This document shows positions 9,009 through 18,614 of a DNA stretch of 64,000 bases, piece after piece (positions within the stretch are counted from its first letter, which is position 1; every line of letters starts with the position of its first letter). The notes below the pieces were generated by a model, which saw nothing but the letters and a program-made list of their open reading frames with translations, did no database searches and was not told where the DNA came from. This DNA comes from Allorhizobium borbori (GTDB lineage: Bacteria; Pseudomonadota; Alphaproteobacteria; Rhizobiales; Rhizobiaceae), in assembly GCF_014196535.1 (NCBI RefSeq), contig NZ_JACIDU010000004.1, positions 124,001-188,000 of the forward strand, given 5' to 3'. The translations under genes and the position numbers were made by a program.

Positions 9009-10253
9009 ATGGATGCGATGCAGGGCGGCACGGTGCCGGGGCTTGAAGGGCAGATGCGCTCGGCCAGGCGTAATGTCACGCTGCTGGCGGCCGCGCAGGC
9101 CATTCTCGGCTCGGCCGGTCCCATGTCCTTTTCCGCCGGTGCGCTGGTCGGCTATGAACTGCTCGGGGACGACAAGTCCCTGGCAACCGCGCCGCTGACC
9201 GGTTTCAACATCGGTGTTGCCCTTGGCGCCATCGTCGTGGCCACCGCTTCCCGGTTTCTGGGCCGCAAGGCTTCCTTCATGCTCGGAGCGCTGCTGGCCG
9301 GTGCCGGCGGTCTTGTGGCATCGCTGGCGTTGTTCCGCTCCGATTTCTGGCTGTTTGCGGCGGGCTTGTTGCTGATCGGCCTTTCCGGCGGCTTCACCCA
9401 GAAAATCCGCTTTGCCGCGGCAGATGCCTCGCCGTCCTTCTACAAGGGTAAGGCCATCTCCTGGATTCTGGCCGGTGGCATCATCTCGGCTATCCTCGGC
9501 CCGCAGCTTGCCATCTGGGCGAAGGATTATTTCGCACCCGTCACCTTTGCCGGAACCTTCTTGGCGCTGGTTCCGTTGGCGGCGGCGGCCATTCTGGTCC
9601 TGTCCTTCCTGCGCCTGCCGCAAAAGCCGGTCGGGCACGATCACACCGATGAGCCAGCGCGTCCGCTCAGGGAAATCGTGCTGACGCAGCGTTTCCTCAC
9701 CGGCCTTGTCTGTGGCATCGGCTCCTATGCGCTGATGACCTTCATGATGACCGGCGCGCCGCTCGCCATGGTCATCGGCTGCGGCATGCCCTCGGAAATG
9801 GCGACGCTCGGCATCCAGTGGCATGTCATCGCCATGTTCGGCCCGAGTTTCTTCACCGGCATGCTGATTGCCCGCTACGGCGCGGAAAAGGTCGTGGCGC
9901 TCGGCCTCGTCATTCTCATGGCCTGCGCGCTCGTCGCCCATGCCGGCGTCGAACTGTGGAACTTCTGGACGGCGCTTGTTCTGCTCGGTATCGGCTGGAA
10001 TTTCGGCTTCATCGGCTCGACGGCCATTGTCGCGGCCAGCTATCGCCCGCATGAGGCCGACAAGGTGCAGGGCTTCAACGATATCGTGCTGTTCGGCACG
10101 GTGGCGTTGTCCTCCTTCTCCTCCGGCCGGGTGTTCACGGCCTATGGCTGGAACGTCATGAATCTCGTGATCTGGCCTGTCACCATCCTCTGCCTCGTTC
10201 TGATTCTCGCAGAAATGCGCGCGGCCCGTTTGCGCGCCGCAGCATCGCGCTGA
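9009..10253 (+). CDS. Major facilitator superfamily transporter
   Basis: A 414-residue inner-membrane protein with about 12 hydrophobic segments in two halves, a central polar loop near residues 205-220 (QKPVGHDHTDEPARPLRE) and an MFS-like loop-2 motif, SRFLGRKASF, near residue 80. Substrate cannot be read from the sequence. It follows nusB after 11 bp, with an AAGGA element before the ATG, so it is probably in the same transcript; no riboflavin-specific feature was recognised. Confidence 0.85.
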   Translation: MDAMQGGTVPGLEGQMRSARRNVTLLAAAQAILGSAGPMSFSAGALVGYELLGDDKSLATAPLTGFNIGVALGAIVVATASRFLGRKASFMLGALLAGAGGLVASLALFRSDFWLFAAGLLLIGLSGGFTQKIRFAAADASPSFYKGKAISWILAGGIISAILGPQLAIWAKDYFAPVTFAGTFLALVPLAAAAILVLSFLRLPQKPVGHDHTDEPARPLREIVLTQRFLTGLVCGIGSYALMTFMMTGAPLAMVIGCGMPSEMATLGIQWHVIAMFGPSFFTGMLIARYGAEKVVALGLVILMACALVAHAGVELWNFWTALVLLGIGWNFGFIGSTAIVAASYRPHEADKVQGFNDIVLFGTVALSSFSSGRVFTAYGWNVMNLVIWPVTILCLVLILAEMRAARLRAAASR

Positions 10254-10441
10254 TTTTTCAAACGTTTAAGCATTGATTTTTCTCATTCTGCATTGCGGCG
10301 GAATGTCCTCTTTCCCTACACCTTTAGGCGTAGGGCTTGACGCCCCGCGCCAAGGGGACGCACTCTCCCTTCATAAATGGAGCGGGCGCCTGAACGATCG
10401 GCGCAATGCCGGTCGGGTTCCCGCCCCCCAAGGAGGAAATC

Positions 10442-10462
10442 ATGGGGAGGCAGAGCGTATGA
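10442..10462 (+). other. Six-codon leader ORF overlapping the hppA start
   Basis: A strong AAGGAGGA element at about 10431-10438 precedes an ATG at 10442 that opens a six-codon ORF (MGRQSV). Its stop overlaps the hppA start in the arrangement ATGA. A GGGAGG within this mini-ORF would serve hppA itself. It could couple hppA translation to leader translation, or the strong element may simply be chance. Too short to call as a gene. Confidence 0.35.
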
Positions 10463-12594
10463 GTGTTGTCTACGGGGTTATTCTGTGTGGCTTGCTTTCG
10501 ATCGTCTACGCCATCTGGGCGACGCGGTCGGTGCTGGCGGCGGATCAGGGCACGGCCCGGATGCGCGAGATCGCCGGCTTCATCCGCGAGGGGGCGACAG
10601 CCTATCTGACGCGTCAGTATCTCAGCATCGCCTTGGTGGGCGTGGTGGTGTTTGCCGGTAGCTGGTGGCTGCTCTCTGCCACGGCCGCCTTCGGCTTCCT
10701 CATTGGCGCTGTTCTGTCAGGCCTGGCTGGCTTCATCGGCATGCATGTTTCGGTTCGCGCCAATGTCCGCACGGCGCAGGCCGCGTCCGTCAGCCTGTCC
10801 GCCGGTCTTGATATCGCGTTCAAGTCGGGTGCCATTACCGGTCTTCTGGTGGCGGGGCTCGCGCTGCTTGGCGTCTCCGGTTATTTCCTGCTGCTCACGC
10901 AGGGTCTTGGCCATGAAAGCGGTTCGCGCGAAGTCATCGACGCGCTGGTTTCGCTCGGCTTCGGCGCTTCACTCATTTCCATCTTCGCCCGTCTCGGTGG
11001 CGGCATCTTCACCAAGGGCGCGGATGTCGGCGGTGACCTTGTTGGCAAGGTGGAGGCCGGCATTCCGGAAGACGATCCGCGTAATCCCGCGACCATCGCC
11101 GACAATGTGGGCGACAATGTCGGCGACTGCGCCGGCATGGCGGCCGACCTTTTCGAAACCTATGCCGTTTCGGTGGTGGCGACGATGGTTCTCGCCGCGA
11201 TCTTCTTCGCCGGCACCACGGTTCTCGATGCCGCGATGATCTATCCGCTCGCCATTTGCGGCACCTGTGTGGTGACATCCATCATCGGCTCCTTCTTCGT
11301 GAAACTCGGCGTCAACGGCTCCATCATGGGCGCGCTCTACCGCGGTCTTATCGTCACGGGTCTGCTCTCCATCGTCGGCCTCGGGCTGGCCACCAGCCTC
11401 ACCGTTGGCTGGGGCCAGGTCGGCGCGGTGGATGGACTGGTGGTCACCGGCACCAACCTGTTCATCTGCGGACTGATCGGTCTGGTCGTGACGGCATTGA
11501 TCGTGGTGATCACGGAATACTATACCGGCACCAACAAGCGCCCGGTGAATTCCATCGCCCAGGCCTCGGTCACCGGCCACGGTACCAATGTCATTCAGGG
11601 CCTTGCCGTTTCGCTGGAATCGACGGCGTTGCCGGCGCTTGTCATCGTCGGCGGCATCATCGCGACCTATCAGTTTGCCGGCCTGTTCGGCACGGGCATT
11701 GCCGTCACCGCCATGCTCGGCCTTGCCGGCATGATCGTCGCGCTCGACGCTTTCGGCCCTGTGACCGACAATGCCGGCGGTATCGCAGAAATGTCCGGCA
11801 TGGCGCCGGATGTCCGCAAGGCGACCGATGCGCTGGATGCGGTGGGCAACACCACCAAGGCCGTCACCAAGGGCTATGCCATCGGCTCCGCCGGCCTCGG
11901 TGCTCTGGTTCTCTTCGCGGCCTATGCCAATGACCTGAAATACTTCATCGCCAACAGCGACAAGTATCCCTATTTCGCGGGCATCGGCGAGGTCTCCTTC
12001 AACCTCTCGAACCCCTATGTGGTAGCCGGCCTGATTTTCGGCGGCCTCATTCCCTACCTCTTCGGCGGTATCGCCATGACGGCGGTAGGGCGCGCGGGCG
12101 GTGCGGTGGTCGAGGAAGTGCGCCGTCAGTTCCGGGAGAAGCCCGGCATTATGGCCGGCACGGACCGCCCGGACTACAGCCGCGCCGTCGACATGCTTAC
12201 CAAGGCGGCGATCCGTGAAATGATCGTGCCATCGCTTCTGCCGGTTCTGGCGCCGCTCGTCGTCTATTTCGGCGTGCTGATGATTTCCGGCTCGAAAGCC
12301 TCGGCCTTTGCGGCGCTTGGCGCATCACTGCTCGGCGTCATCGTCAACGGCATCTTCGTGGCCATTTCCATGACCTCCGGCGGCGGCGCCTGGGACAATG
12401 CCAAAAAGAGCTTCGAGGATGGCTTTGTCGACAAGGACGGCACGCGCCACATGAAGGGCTCGGAGGCGCACAAGGCATCGGTCACGGGCGATACGGTCGG
12501 TGATCCTTACAAGGATACAGCCGGTCCGGCTGTCAACCCGGCGATCAAGATCACCAACATCGTGGCACTTCTGCTTCTGGCCGTTCTGGCCTGA
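10459..12594 (+). CDS. hppA: Membrane-bound proton-translocating pyrophosphatase, K+-independent type
   Basis: A 711-residue polytopic membrane enzyme (about 16 hydrophobic segments) that couples pyrophosphate hydrolysis to H+ pumping. The pyrophosphate site [11 protein letters not shown] and the acidic [21 protein letters not shown] region are intact. The subclass-determining segment reads [16 protein letters not shown], with Lys where K+-dependent enzymes have Ala, indicating the K+-insensitive class. The frame stays open about 62 codons upstream, but the ATG at 10459 has GGGAGG seven to twelve bases before it and gives normal length. It ends at a strong terminator shared with the convergent bamE. 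Confidence 0.97.
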   Translation: MSVVYGVILCGLLSIVYAIWATRSVLAADQGTARMREIAGFIREGATAYLTRQYLSIALVGVVVFAGSWWLLSATAAFGFLIGAVLSGLAGFIGMHVSVRANVRTAQAASVSLSAGLDIAFKSGAITGLLVAGLALLGVSGYFLLLTQGLGHESGSREVIDALVSLGFGASLISIFARLGGGIFTKGADVGGDLVGKVEAGIPEDDPRNPATIADNVGDNVGDCAGMAADLFETYAVSVVATMVLAAIFFAGTTVLDAAMIYPLAICGTCVVTSIIGSFFVKLGVNGSIMGALYRGLIVTGLLSIVGLGLATSLTVGWGQVGAVDGLVVTGTNLFICGLIGLVVTALIVVITEYYTGTNKRPVNSIAQASVTGHGTNVIQGLAVSLESTALPALVIVGGIIATYQFAGLFGTGIAVTAMLGLAGMIVALDAFGPVTDNAGGIAEMSGMAPDVRKATDALDAVGNTTKAVTKGYAIGSAGLGALVLFAAYANDLKYFIANSDKYPYFAGIGEVSFNLSNPYVVAGLIFGGLIPYLFGGIAMTAVGRAGGAVVEEVRRQFREKPGIMAGTDRPDYSRAVDMLTKAAIREMIVPSLLPVLAPLVVYFGVLMISGSKASAFAALGASLLGVIVNGIFVAISMTSGGGAWDNAKKSFEDGFVDKDGTRHMKGSEAHKASVTGDTVGDPYKDTAGPAVNPAIKITNIVALLLLAVLA

Positions 12595-12613
12595 GGCAAG
12601 GTCCCTGAAAACG

Positions 12614-12646
12614 AAAAACCCCGCTTCTTTCGAGGCGGGGTTTTTT
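12614..12646. terminator. Bidirectional rho-independent terminator between hppA and bamE
   Basis: A long stem of AAAAACCCCGCTTC with GAGGCGGGGTTTTT around a TTTC loop, containing one G-T pair. It has a T-run on the right for hppA and, read on the other strand, a T-run for bamE. It lies between convergent genes. Confidence 0.88.
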
Positions 12647-12667
12647 GATGGAAAGGCAAGCGCCGGA

Positions 12668-13186
12668 TCAGTTGGAATTGGCGCCCAGCATCTGGCGAAC
12701 CATGTAATTGTTGTTGCCGCCGCCGCCGACACCGGACATGAGCTGCTGCAGGAAGGTCAGATCCTTGCCGCCCGTAGGGGTCGTGCGCGAGATCATGTCG
12801 AAAACCTTGCCGTCCTGAAGGGTATAGTTGGCGCGGCGTTCCACGACGCCATCCTTGTTCAGATAGATCGCCAGAATGCTCTGCTCGACAAGCTTCGGCT
12901 TCTGGAAAGCCATGGAGCGGGTGCGCTTCTGGGAAATGTAATAGAGCACTTCATTGTCGAAGGTTGCCGTGGAAGACGGCGTGCCGAGTGTCAGAAGCGC
13001 CTGCTCGCGGCTCGCGCCTACCGGCACCAGATCCAGCGATTCCTGATCGACCACATAGCCATTGTGCATCACCTCGGCCGTTGTGCAGCCGGAAAGCGCG
13101 GCAATGCCGGAAAGCGCGGCAATGATAAGGACGGTCTTGCCGCCGAATTTCCTGTCAGGCTTCGAATACCGCATTTTCAACGACAT
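12668..13186 (-). CDS. bamE: Outer membrane assembly lipoprotein BamE (SmpA/OmlA family)
   Basis: A 172-residue lipoprotein accessory subunit of the BAM complex, which inserts beta-barrel proteins in the outer membrane. A lipoprotein signal ends at AALSGC (Cys about residue 34), followed by the SmpA/OmlA core with VPVGASREQALLTLGTPS and VLYYISQKR. The glycine-rich tail SGVGGGGNNN near the C-terminus is common in alphaproteobacterial members. The start is uncertain: ATG at 13186 (chosen) or at 13174, both with imperfect spacing from a GGAG; the reading frame also stays open further upstream. The next gene is divergent and starts at 13457. Confidence 0.87.
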   Translation of the reverse strand: MSLKMRYSKPDRKFGGKTVLIIAALSGIAALSGCTTAEVMHNGYVVDQESLDLVPVGASREQALLTLGTPSSTATFDNEVLYYISQKRTRSMAFQKPKLVEQSILAIYLNKDGVVERRANYTLQDGKVFDMISRTTPTGGKDLTFLQQLMSGVGGGGNNNYMVRQMLGANSN

Positions 13187-13456
13187 CTCTCCAAGGTTCA
13201 GAACACGCCTTGCGGCCTGCCTCTGCCATGCGCATATCATTATGGCCTTTCCGGGGAAAGTCTCCGGATTGGACCGCGAACTGGCGCCGCAAGCGGAGAA
13301 ATGCCCGGTCCCCGGTCGCGAAGGCCAGGGCGCAAGGCATGGCTCGCCTAAACAGCATTGCAATTCGCGCATGCTTCGGTAAACCAGCTTTCGCATTCAT
13401 GCAACACGGGTTAAGGCGGGGCGGCGACTATTCGCAGCCGCTTTTCGGAAATTTCG

Positions 13457-14035
13457 ATGATCTTTGGACTGTTTTCCAGGCGAAACAATAACGGCAAAAT
13501 CCTTGAGAGGCAGTACGAGGCCCTGACCACCGCTGCCCGCCAGCCCCGGTTCTATTCGGCTATGGGCGTGCCAGATACCGTTATGGGCCGTCTTGAAATG
13601 ATTTCGCTGGTCATGATCCTGTTTTTCCGCCGCACCCGCTTTTCGGGCGCAAGCGGTCAGGAGCTGGCGCAGGAGATCATCGACGCGTTCTTTCAGGATA
13701 TCGATCACTCGATCCGCGAACTGGGGGTCGGCGATCCCTCCGTACCCAAACGCATGAAAAAACTGGCGGGGCGCTACTACGGCCGCCTCGAGGCCTATGC
13801 CGCCGCCCTGGATGCCGGTGACCGGGAGGCGTTGGCCGCAGCGCTTCGCCGCAATATCCATCCCGAGGTTGACAATGCCCCGTCCATGACTGAATTGGCC
13901 GACTGGGCCATGCTGGCCGAGCGTCATCTGGCCACTGTTTCCGAGGATGACGTGGCGGCGGGCCGGGTGACGCTACCTGAAGCGGTTGCTGTGGCCCATG
14001 AACAGGCGGATGCCAGCAAGAAAGAGACGGACTGA
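13457..14035 (+). CDS. Ubiquinol-cytochrome c chaperone (CBP3/UQCC1 family)
   Basis: A 192-residue protein of the family needed for assembly or translation of cytochrome b in the bc1 complex. Recognised by the N-terminal ALTTAARQPRFYSAMGVPDT region and the central FFQDIDHSIRELGVGDPSVPKRMKKLAGRYYGR block (about residues 78-115), both typical of alphaproteobacterial homologues. Its start is 270 bp from the divergent bamE start. The DUF177 gene begins one base after its stop, forming a two-gene unit. Confidence 0.88.
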   Translation: MIFGLFSRRNNNGKILERQYEALTTAARQPRFYSAMGVPDTVMGRLEMISLVMILFFRRTRFSGASGQELAQEIIDAFFQDIDHSIRELGVGDPSVPKRMKKLAGRYYGRLEAYAAALDAGDREALAAALRRNIHPEVDNAPSMTELADWAMLAERHLATVSEDDVAAGRVTLPEAVAVAHEQADASKKETD

Positions 14036-14036
14036 G

Positions 14037-14594
14037 ATGACGAAACCGAACAAGGACGATGTTCCCTTTTCCTACCCGGTGAAGGTCGGTCATATTTCCG
14101 CCAATCCGGTCGAGGTTCATGTAGAGGCTGATGCGGAGGAGCGCGCCGGCCTTGCCCGCCTCTGGCGCATTCTCGAGGTGAAGTCGCTGAAGGCGACAAT
14201 GACGGTGTCCCGCTGGAAGCGGGATGGCGTCCGTGTCAAGGGGCACGTCTCGGCCGCGATCGTGCAGGCTTGTGTCGTCACGCTCGACCCGGTCGAGGCC
14301 GCGATCGAGGAAGACTTCGAACAGATCTTTGTGCCCGAGGGCTCCAAGCTGGCGCGGCTGATGACCGGCGACAGCGGAGAAATGGTGCTCGACCCCGAAG
14401 GTCCGGACATGCCGGAGAGCTTTGCGGGCGATTCGATTGATGCCGGCGAGACCGTTGCGGAATGCGTGGCGCTGGCAATCGACCCTTATCCGCGCAAGCC
14501 GAACGCAGAATTTGCCGCCCATATCGAAGATGATGGGGAAAAGGACAGGAAACCTTCGCCTTTCGCGGTTTTGAAGGATTGGAAAAAGGACTAA
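14037..14594 (+). CDS. DUF177 (YceD) family protein
   Basis: A 185-residue cytosolic protein of the YceD/DUF177 family, associated with 23S rRNA maturation in other organisms and often encoded near rpmF and plsX. The core VVTLDPVEAAIEEDFEQIFVPEG (about residues 78-102) is recognisable, and the C-terminal DPYPRKPNAEF is typical. In many bacteria rpmF lies between yceD and plsX; here there is no rpmF, only 99 bp. The start ATG lies one base after the preceding stop, implying translational coupling. Confidence 0.85.
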   Translation: MTKPNKDDVPFSYPVKVGHISANPVEVHVEADAEERAGLARLWRILEVKSLKATMTVSRWKRDGVRVKGHVSAAIVQACVVTLDPVEAAIEEDFEQIFVPEGSKLARLMTGDSGEMVLDPEGPDMPESFAGDSIDAGETVAECVALAIDPYPRKPNAEFAAHIEDDGEKDRKPSPFAVLKDWKKD

Positions 14595-14693
14595 GAGGGC
14601 TTCGCCGGACCACATTGAAGTTGTCAGGGGCTTCGAACCGGGTATTTTGAGCCTAAAACACCGCCAGCGGGCGGTTGGGAAGGAAACGAAGGC

Positions 14694-15740
14694 GTGATCA
14701 AGATTTCACTCGACGTCATGGGAGGCGACTTCGGGCCGGAAGTTGTCATTCCCGGTGCTGCCAAGGCGTTGGAGCGGCACCCTGAAGTGACGTTCGTTCT
14801 CTATGGGCAGCGGGAAAAGTGCGAACCCTTTCTGGAGCGCTTTCCGAAGCTGAAGGAACGCAGCGAGCTTCATCACTGCGATGTCGCCATCGGCATGGAT
14901 GAGAAGCCGAGCCAGGCGCTTCGTCGCGGTCGCAACGTGTCCTCCATGTGGCTGGCGATCGACGCGGTGAAGGAAGGCAAGGCCGACGTTGCCGTTTCCG
15001 CCGGCAATACCGGCGCGCTCATGGCTATGGCCATGTTCTGTCTCCGCATGATGCCCAACATCGAACGCCCCGCCATCGCCGGTATCTGGCCGACAGCGCG
15101 CGGCGAAAGCATCGTACTCGACATCGGCGCCACCATCGGCGCGGATGCTCGCCAGCTTCTCGATTTCGCGCTCATGGGCGGCGCCATGGCGCGTGCGCTC
15201 TTCGATATCGAATCCCCGACCGTTGGTCTGCTCAATGTCGGTGCCGAAGAGGTGAAGGGCAATGAAGAGGTCAAGGAAGCCGGGCGCCTGCTGCGCGAGG
15301 CAAACCTTTCGAGCCTGACCTATTACGGTTTTGTCGAAGGCGACGATCTCGGCAAGGGCACGGTCGACGTGGTTGTGACGGAAGGCTTTACCGGCAACAT
15401 CGCGCTCAAGGCTGCCGAAGGCACGGCGAGGCAGATGGCCGCCTTCCTGAAAATGGCCATGTCGCGCACGCTGATGGCGAAGATCGGCTATCTCTTTGCG
15501 CGCGGCGCCTTCCGCATGCTGCGCGACAAACTCGATCCGCGCAAATCCAATGGCGGGGTTTTCCTCGGCCTGAACGGAATTGTCATCAAGAGCCATGGCG
15601 GCACTGACGCCGAAGGCTATGCGGCGGCAATTGACGTTGCCTATGACATGGTGAAGAACGGTCTGAGCAAAAAGATCGAAAACGATTTGAAAATCTATCA
15701 TGCAGGGCAGCAGCCCCCGGCCGGTCCGGAAGCGGCATGA
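14694..15740 (+). CDS. plsX: Phosphate acyltransferase PlsX (GTG start)
   Basis: A 348-residue peripheral membrane enzyme that converts acyl-ACP to acyl-phosphate, the donor for PlsY in phospholipid synthesis. It has the N-terminal [13 protein letters not shown], the central [10 protein letters not shown] and the C-terminal [15 protein letters not shown]. The start is GTG at 14694, with AGGAAACGAAG upstream. The stop overlaps an upstream in-frame ATG of fabH in the form ATGA. Confidence 0.96.
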   Translation: MIKISLDVMGGDFGPEVVIPGAAKALERHPEVTFVLYGQREKCEPFLERFPKLKERSELHHCDVAIGMDEKPSQALRRGRNVSSMWLAIDAVKEGKADVAVSAGNTGALMAMAMFCLRMMPNIERPAIAGIWPTARGESIVLDIGATIGADARQLLDFALMGGAMARALFDIESPTVGLLNVGAEEVKGNEEVKEAGRLLREANLSSLTYYGFVEGDDLGKGTVDVVVTEGFTGNIALKAAEGTARQMAAFLKMAMSRTLMAKIGYLFARGAFRMLRDKLDPRKSNGGVFLGLNGIVIKSHGGTDAEGYAAAIDVAYDMVKNGLSKKIENDLKIYHAGQQPPAGPEAA

Positions 15741-15760
15741 ACAAAAGGGCAGGAAAACCT

Positions 15761-16732
15761 ATGATTCGTTCTGTCGTGCGCGGTTTCGGAGCCGCTCTGC
15801 CGAAGCGTGTGGTGACGAATAGCGAACTGGAGAAGACCGTCGATACCACCGACGAGTGGATCGTTCAGCGTACCGGCATCACCCAGCGCTACATTGCCGC
15901 CCCGGAGGAAACCTCCGCTTCGCTGGGCGCCGATGCTGCGCGCGCTGCGCTGGAAAACGCCGGCCTGACGCCTGCCGATATCGATGTCATCATTGTTGCG
16001 ACCTCGACGCCGGACAACACCTTCCCGGCGACGGCCGTGAACATCCAGTATCGCCTCGGCATGACGCACGGCTTCGCCTTCGACATGCAGGCTGTATGCA
16101 CCGGTTTCGTCTATGCGGTGACCACCGCCGACAGTTTCATCCGCTCCGGCCAGGCCCGTCGCGTTCTGGTCATCGGCACGGAAACCTTCTCCCGCATTCT
16201 CGACTGGACTGATCGCACCACCTGCGTTCTCTTCGGTGACGGTGCCGGGGCGATCGTTCTGGAAGCCGAGGAGGGGGCTGGAACGGTTGCGGATCGCGGC
16301 GTATTGGCGGCCAGCCTGCGCTCAGATGGTTCGCACAAGGAAAAGCTCTATGTCGACGGCGGCCCGTCCACGACAGGCACGGTGGGCCATCTGCGCATGG
16401 AAGGCCGCGAAGTGTTCAAGCATGCGGTCGGCATGATCACCGACGTCATCATCGATGCCTTCGACAAGACCGGGCTGACGCCGGATGACCTCGACTGGCT
16501 GGTGCCGCATCAGGCAAATCGCCGCATTATCGAAGGGTCCGCCAAGAAACTTGCCATTCCGCTGGAAAAGGTGGTCATCACCGTCGATCTGCATGGCAAT
16601 ACCTCCGCAGCCTCCATTCCGCTGGCGCTGGCGGTCGCAGCTTCGGACGGGCGCATCAAGAAGGGCGATCTCGTCATGCTCGAAGCGATGGGCGGCGGCT
16701 TCACATGGGGCTCGGTTCTCTTGCGCTGGTAA
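15761..16732 (+). CDS. fabH: Beta-ketoacyl-ACP synthase III
   Basis: A 323-residue enzyme that starts fatty-acid synthesis by condensing acetyl-CoA with malonyl-ACP. The catalytic triad is visible: Cys in DMQAVCTGF, His in LVPHQANRR and Asn in [12 protein letters not shown]. An ATG at 15737 overlapping the plsX stop would add eight residues, but the ATG at 15761 has an AGGA at better spacing and gives the standard N-terminus MIRSVV. plsX-fabH-ihfA-merR is a conserved order in rhizobia. Confidence 0.96.
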   Translation: MIRSVVRGFGAALPKRVVTNSELEKTVDTTDEWIVQRTGITQRYIAAPEETSASLGADAARAALENAGLTPADIDVIIVATSTPDNTFPATAVNIQYRLGMTHGFAFDMQAVCTGFVYAVTTADSFIRSGQARRVLVIGTETFSRILDWTDRTTCVLFGDGAGAIVLEAEEGAGTVADRGVLAASLRSDGSHKEKLYVDGGPSTTGTVGHLRMEGREVFKHAVGMITDVIIDAFDKTGLTPDDLDWLVPHQANRRIIEGSAKKLAIPLEKVVITVDLHGNTSAASIPLALAVAASDGRIKKGDLVMLEAMGGGFTWGSVLLRW

Positions 16733-16945
16733 GCGGCGATTGACGAAGGTCTGTCGCGTCAAGTGCTTGTAAACGCTTGACCGATGGGGGGAAGGGCAAT
16801 AGTCTCTCAACGCTTCGTAGCTTGTGCGCCAAGGCGGATGGCATGCGCTCGAAGCGCTTGCATGCGGATGCTGCCGGTTTTTTGATCATGAGTGATCGAA
16901 ACGGTGCATTTCGTGGGGAAGAGGTTTCAAACGGGGCGGAAAACC

Positions 16946-17290
16946 ATGGCCGGAAAGACCGTAACACGTGCTGATCTCGCAGAATCTGTTTTCCGTAAGG
17001 TCGGATTGTCGCGGACGGAATCAGCGGAACTGGTCGAAACCGTAATTGACGAGATTTGCAACGCCATCGTACGTGGCGAGACAGTCAAGCTCTCTTCCTT
17101 CGCCACCTTTCAGGTGCGCAGCAAGAACGAGCGCATCGGTCGCAACCCGAAGACGGGTGAGGAAGTACCGATTTCACCGCGCCGCGTCATGACCTTCAAG
17201 GCGTCAAACGTGCTGAAGCAGCGCATTCTCAAGTCGCATCTGGCGCGCAAGGCCAAGCTCAAGACATCGGCAACCGCTGCCGTCTCCTGA
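16946..17290 (+). CDS. ihfA: Integration host factor alpha subunit
   Basis: A 114-residue DNA-bending nucleoid protein; it pairs with IhfB to bend DNA sharply at specific sites. Recognised by [19 protein letters not shown] at the N-terminus, [10 protein letters not shown], and the DNA-binding arm around [14 protein letters not shown]. The start at 16946 gives the normal MAGKTVT N-terminus; an upstream in-frame ATG at 16892 is rejected as too early. There are 213 bp after fabH, so it probably has its own promoter. Confidence 0.95.
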   Translation: MAGKTVTRADLAESVFRKVGLSRTESAELVETVIDEICNAIVRGETVKLSSFATFQVRSKNERIGRNPKTGEEVPISPRRVMTFKASNVLKQRILKSHLARKAKLKTSATAAVS

Positions 17291-17477
17291 TTTCGCTGCC
17301 GTTTCGCCGGCTGGTCCGGAAGGTTCTGGACGGCGAACAGCTTTCGCTTGAATTCGTTTCATTCATCAATTGAGATGTACGCCATCCGCCCGGTCGATTC
17401 GGGCGGTGTGTCCACGCAATACGGCAACGCGGACCGACATCCGCCGCACCGGAAAGACAAGGCTGGAGCCGCAGGGA

Positions 17478-18023
17478 ATGGACGTTGACAAAAGCCCTGA
17501 TGCGTTTCGCACCATCAGCGAGGTAGCGGACGATCTCGATCTGCCGCAGCACGTCCTGCGCTTCTGGGAAACGCGCTTTCCGCAGATCAGGCCAATGAAG
17601 CGTGGCGGCGGTCGCCGCTATTACCGTCCCGATGACGTGGAGCTGCTGAAGGGCATTCGCCACCTTCTTTATGATCATGGCTACACCATCAAAGGCGTTC
17701 AGAAGCTTTTGAAGACGAACGGAAACCGTTTTGTCGTCGCCATCGCCAATGGTGACGTGGCCGCCATGGATGCGCTCGTGGCTTCGGCGCAGACGGAAAA
17801 GAGCGCGGAGCCCCGCGTCGTTCATCCCGATGAGGATCAGATCGTCGGCCGTCCGAAGGCCAAGCCAAGCGGCCGCTTCTTCGGCTTCGGCGGCAGCGAC
17901 GACGATATGCCCGAAGTCTCGATCGGGAAGGGCGGGTCCGTCGGCAAGGAAGACCGGGCCCTGCTGCAGGAAGCGCTCTACGATCTGCTGGAATGCAAGC
18001 GTCTGCTTGATCAGGTGCGCTGA
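17478..18023 (+). CDS. MerR family transcriptional regulator
   Basis: A 181-residue regulator with a MerR winged-helix domain over about residues 10-80 ([37 protein letters not shown]). The C-terminal half is polar and low in complexity (about residues 95-160) with no metal-binding cysteine pattern, so the effector is unknown. A gene of this type follows ihfA in many Alphaproteobacteria. The start at 17478 follows a CAGGGA element; longer upstream reading is considered non-coding. Confidence 0.87.
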   Translation: MDVDKSPDAFRTISEVADDLDLPQHVLRFWETRFPQIRPMKRGGGRRYYRPDDVELLKGIRHLLYDHGYTIKGVQKLLKTNGNRFVVAIANGDVAAMDALVASAQTEKSAEPRVVHPDEDQIVGRPKAKPSGRFFGFGGSDDDMPEVSIGKGGSVGKEDRALLQEALYDLLECKRLLDQVR

Positions 18024-18117
18024 TCCCCCTCGGGCACGGATTTGAGTGGCGGGCAACGGAACCTCCGTGCGTTCCGCGCGTTTCTCCTTCAACATCAGGT
18101 TCTTGAAGGAGAAAATC

Positions 18118-18267
18118 TTGAACAATCGAAGCGGTCTTTACCTCATTATTGGCATTCTCATTGCTGCGGTTGTAGGCCTCGGAGCCTATGCCTATCGCGA
18201 GGAAACGAAGCCGGAGGGCATCGAAATGAAGATCGGACCTGACGGCGTGAAGATCGAAAAGAACTGA
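18118..18267 (+). CDS. Small single-span membrane protein, TTG start
   Basis: A 49-residue protein starting at TTG 18118, with a strong GAAGGAG at 18105-18111. One transmembrane helix (about residues 7-24, LYLIIGILIAAVVGLGAYAY) is followed by a charged tail ending EMKIGPDGVKIEKN. Rhizobia carry similar tiny proteins of unknown function. The frame continues upstream to a GTG at 18046, but that segment is unlike a natural N-terminus and lacks a ribosome-binding site. Confidence 0.65.
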   Translation: MNNRSGLYLIIGILIAAVVGLGAYAYREETKPEGIEMKIGPDGVKIEKN

Positions 18268-18431
18268 TCATCATGGCGGAACAGACGGCAGCGTCTTGCG
18301 CTTTTCGTCTGTTCCACTCGTTTGTCAGGCGGCTGGCCGAAAACGGTCCTGAAAATTTCGGATGGCAGACTTTTCCGCTTGCGCAGGCTGGGTCATGCGG
18401 TTATGGAGTGCGTGCTTCCTATGAAGCGGGT

Positions 18432-18508
<77 letters not shown>

Positions 18509-18614
18509 TTTCTTCAATCACTTAGCCCCCATGCGGTGATTGGTTCCAGCGCGGTTCGCGTGCTGTTTTCTGCAGATAGTTTTTCACGGATGAGAAGATA
18601 CCTCACAGGCATCA

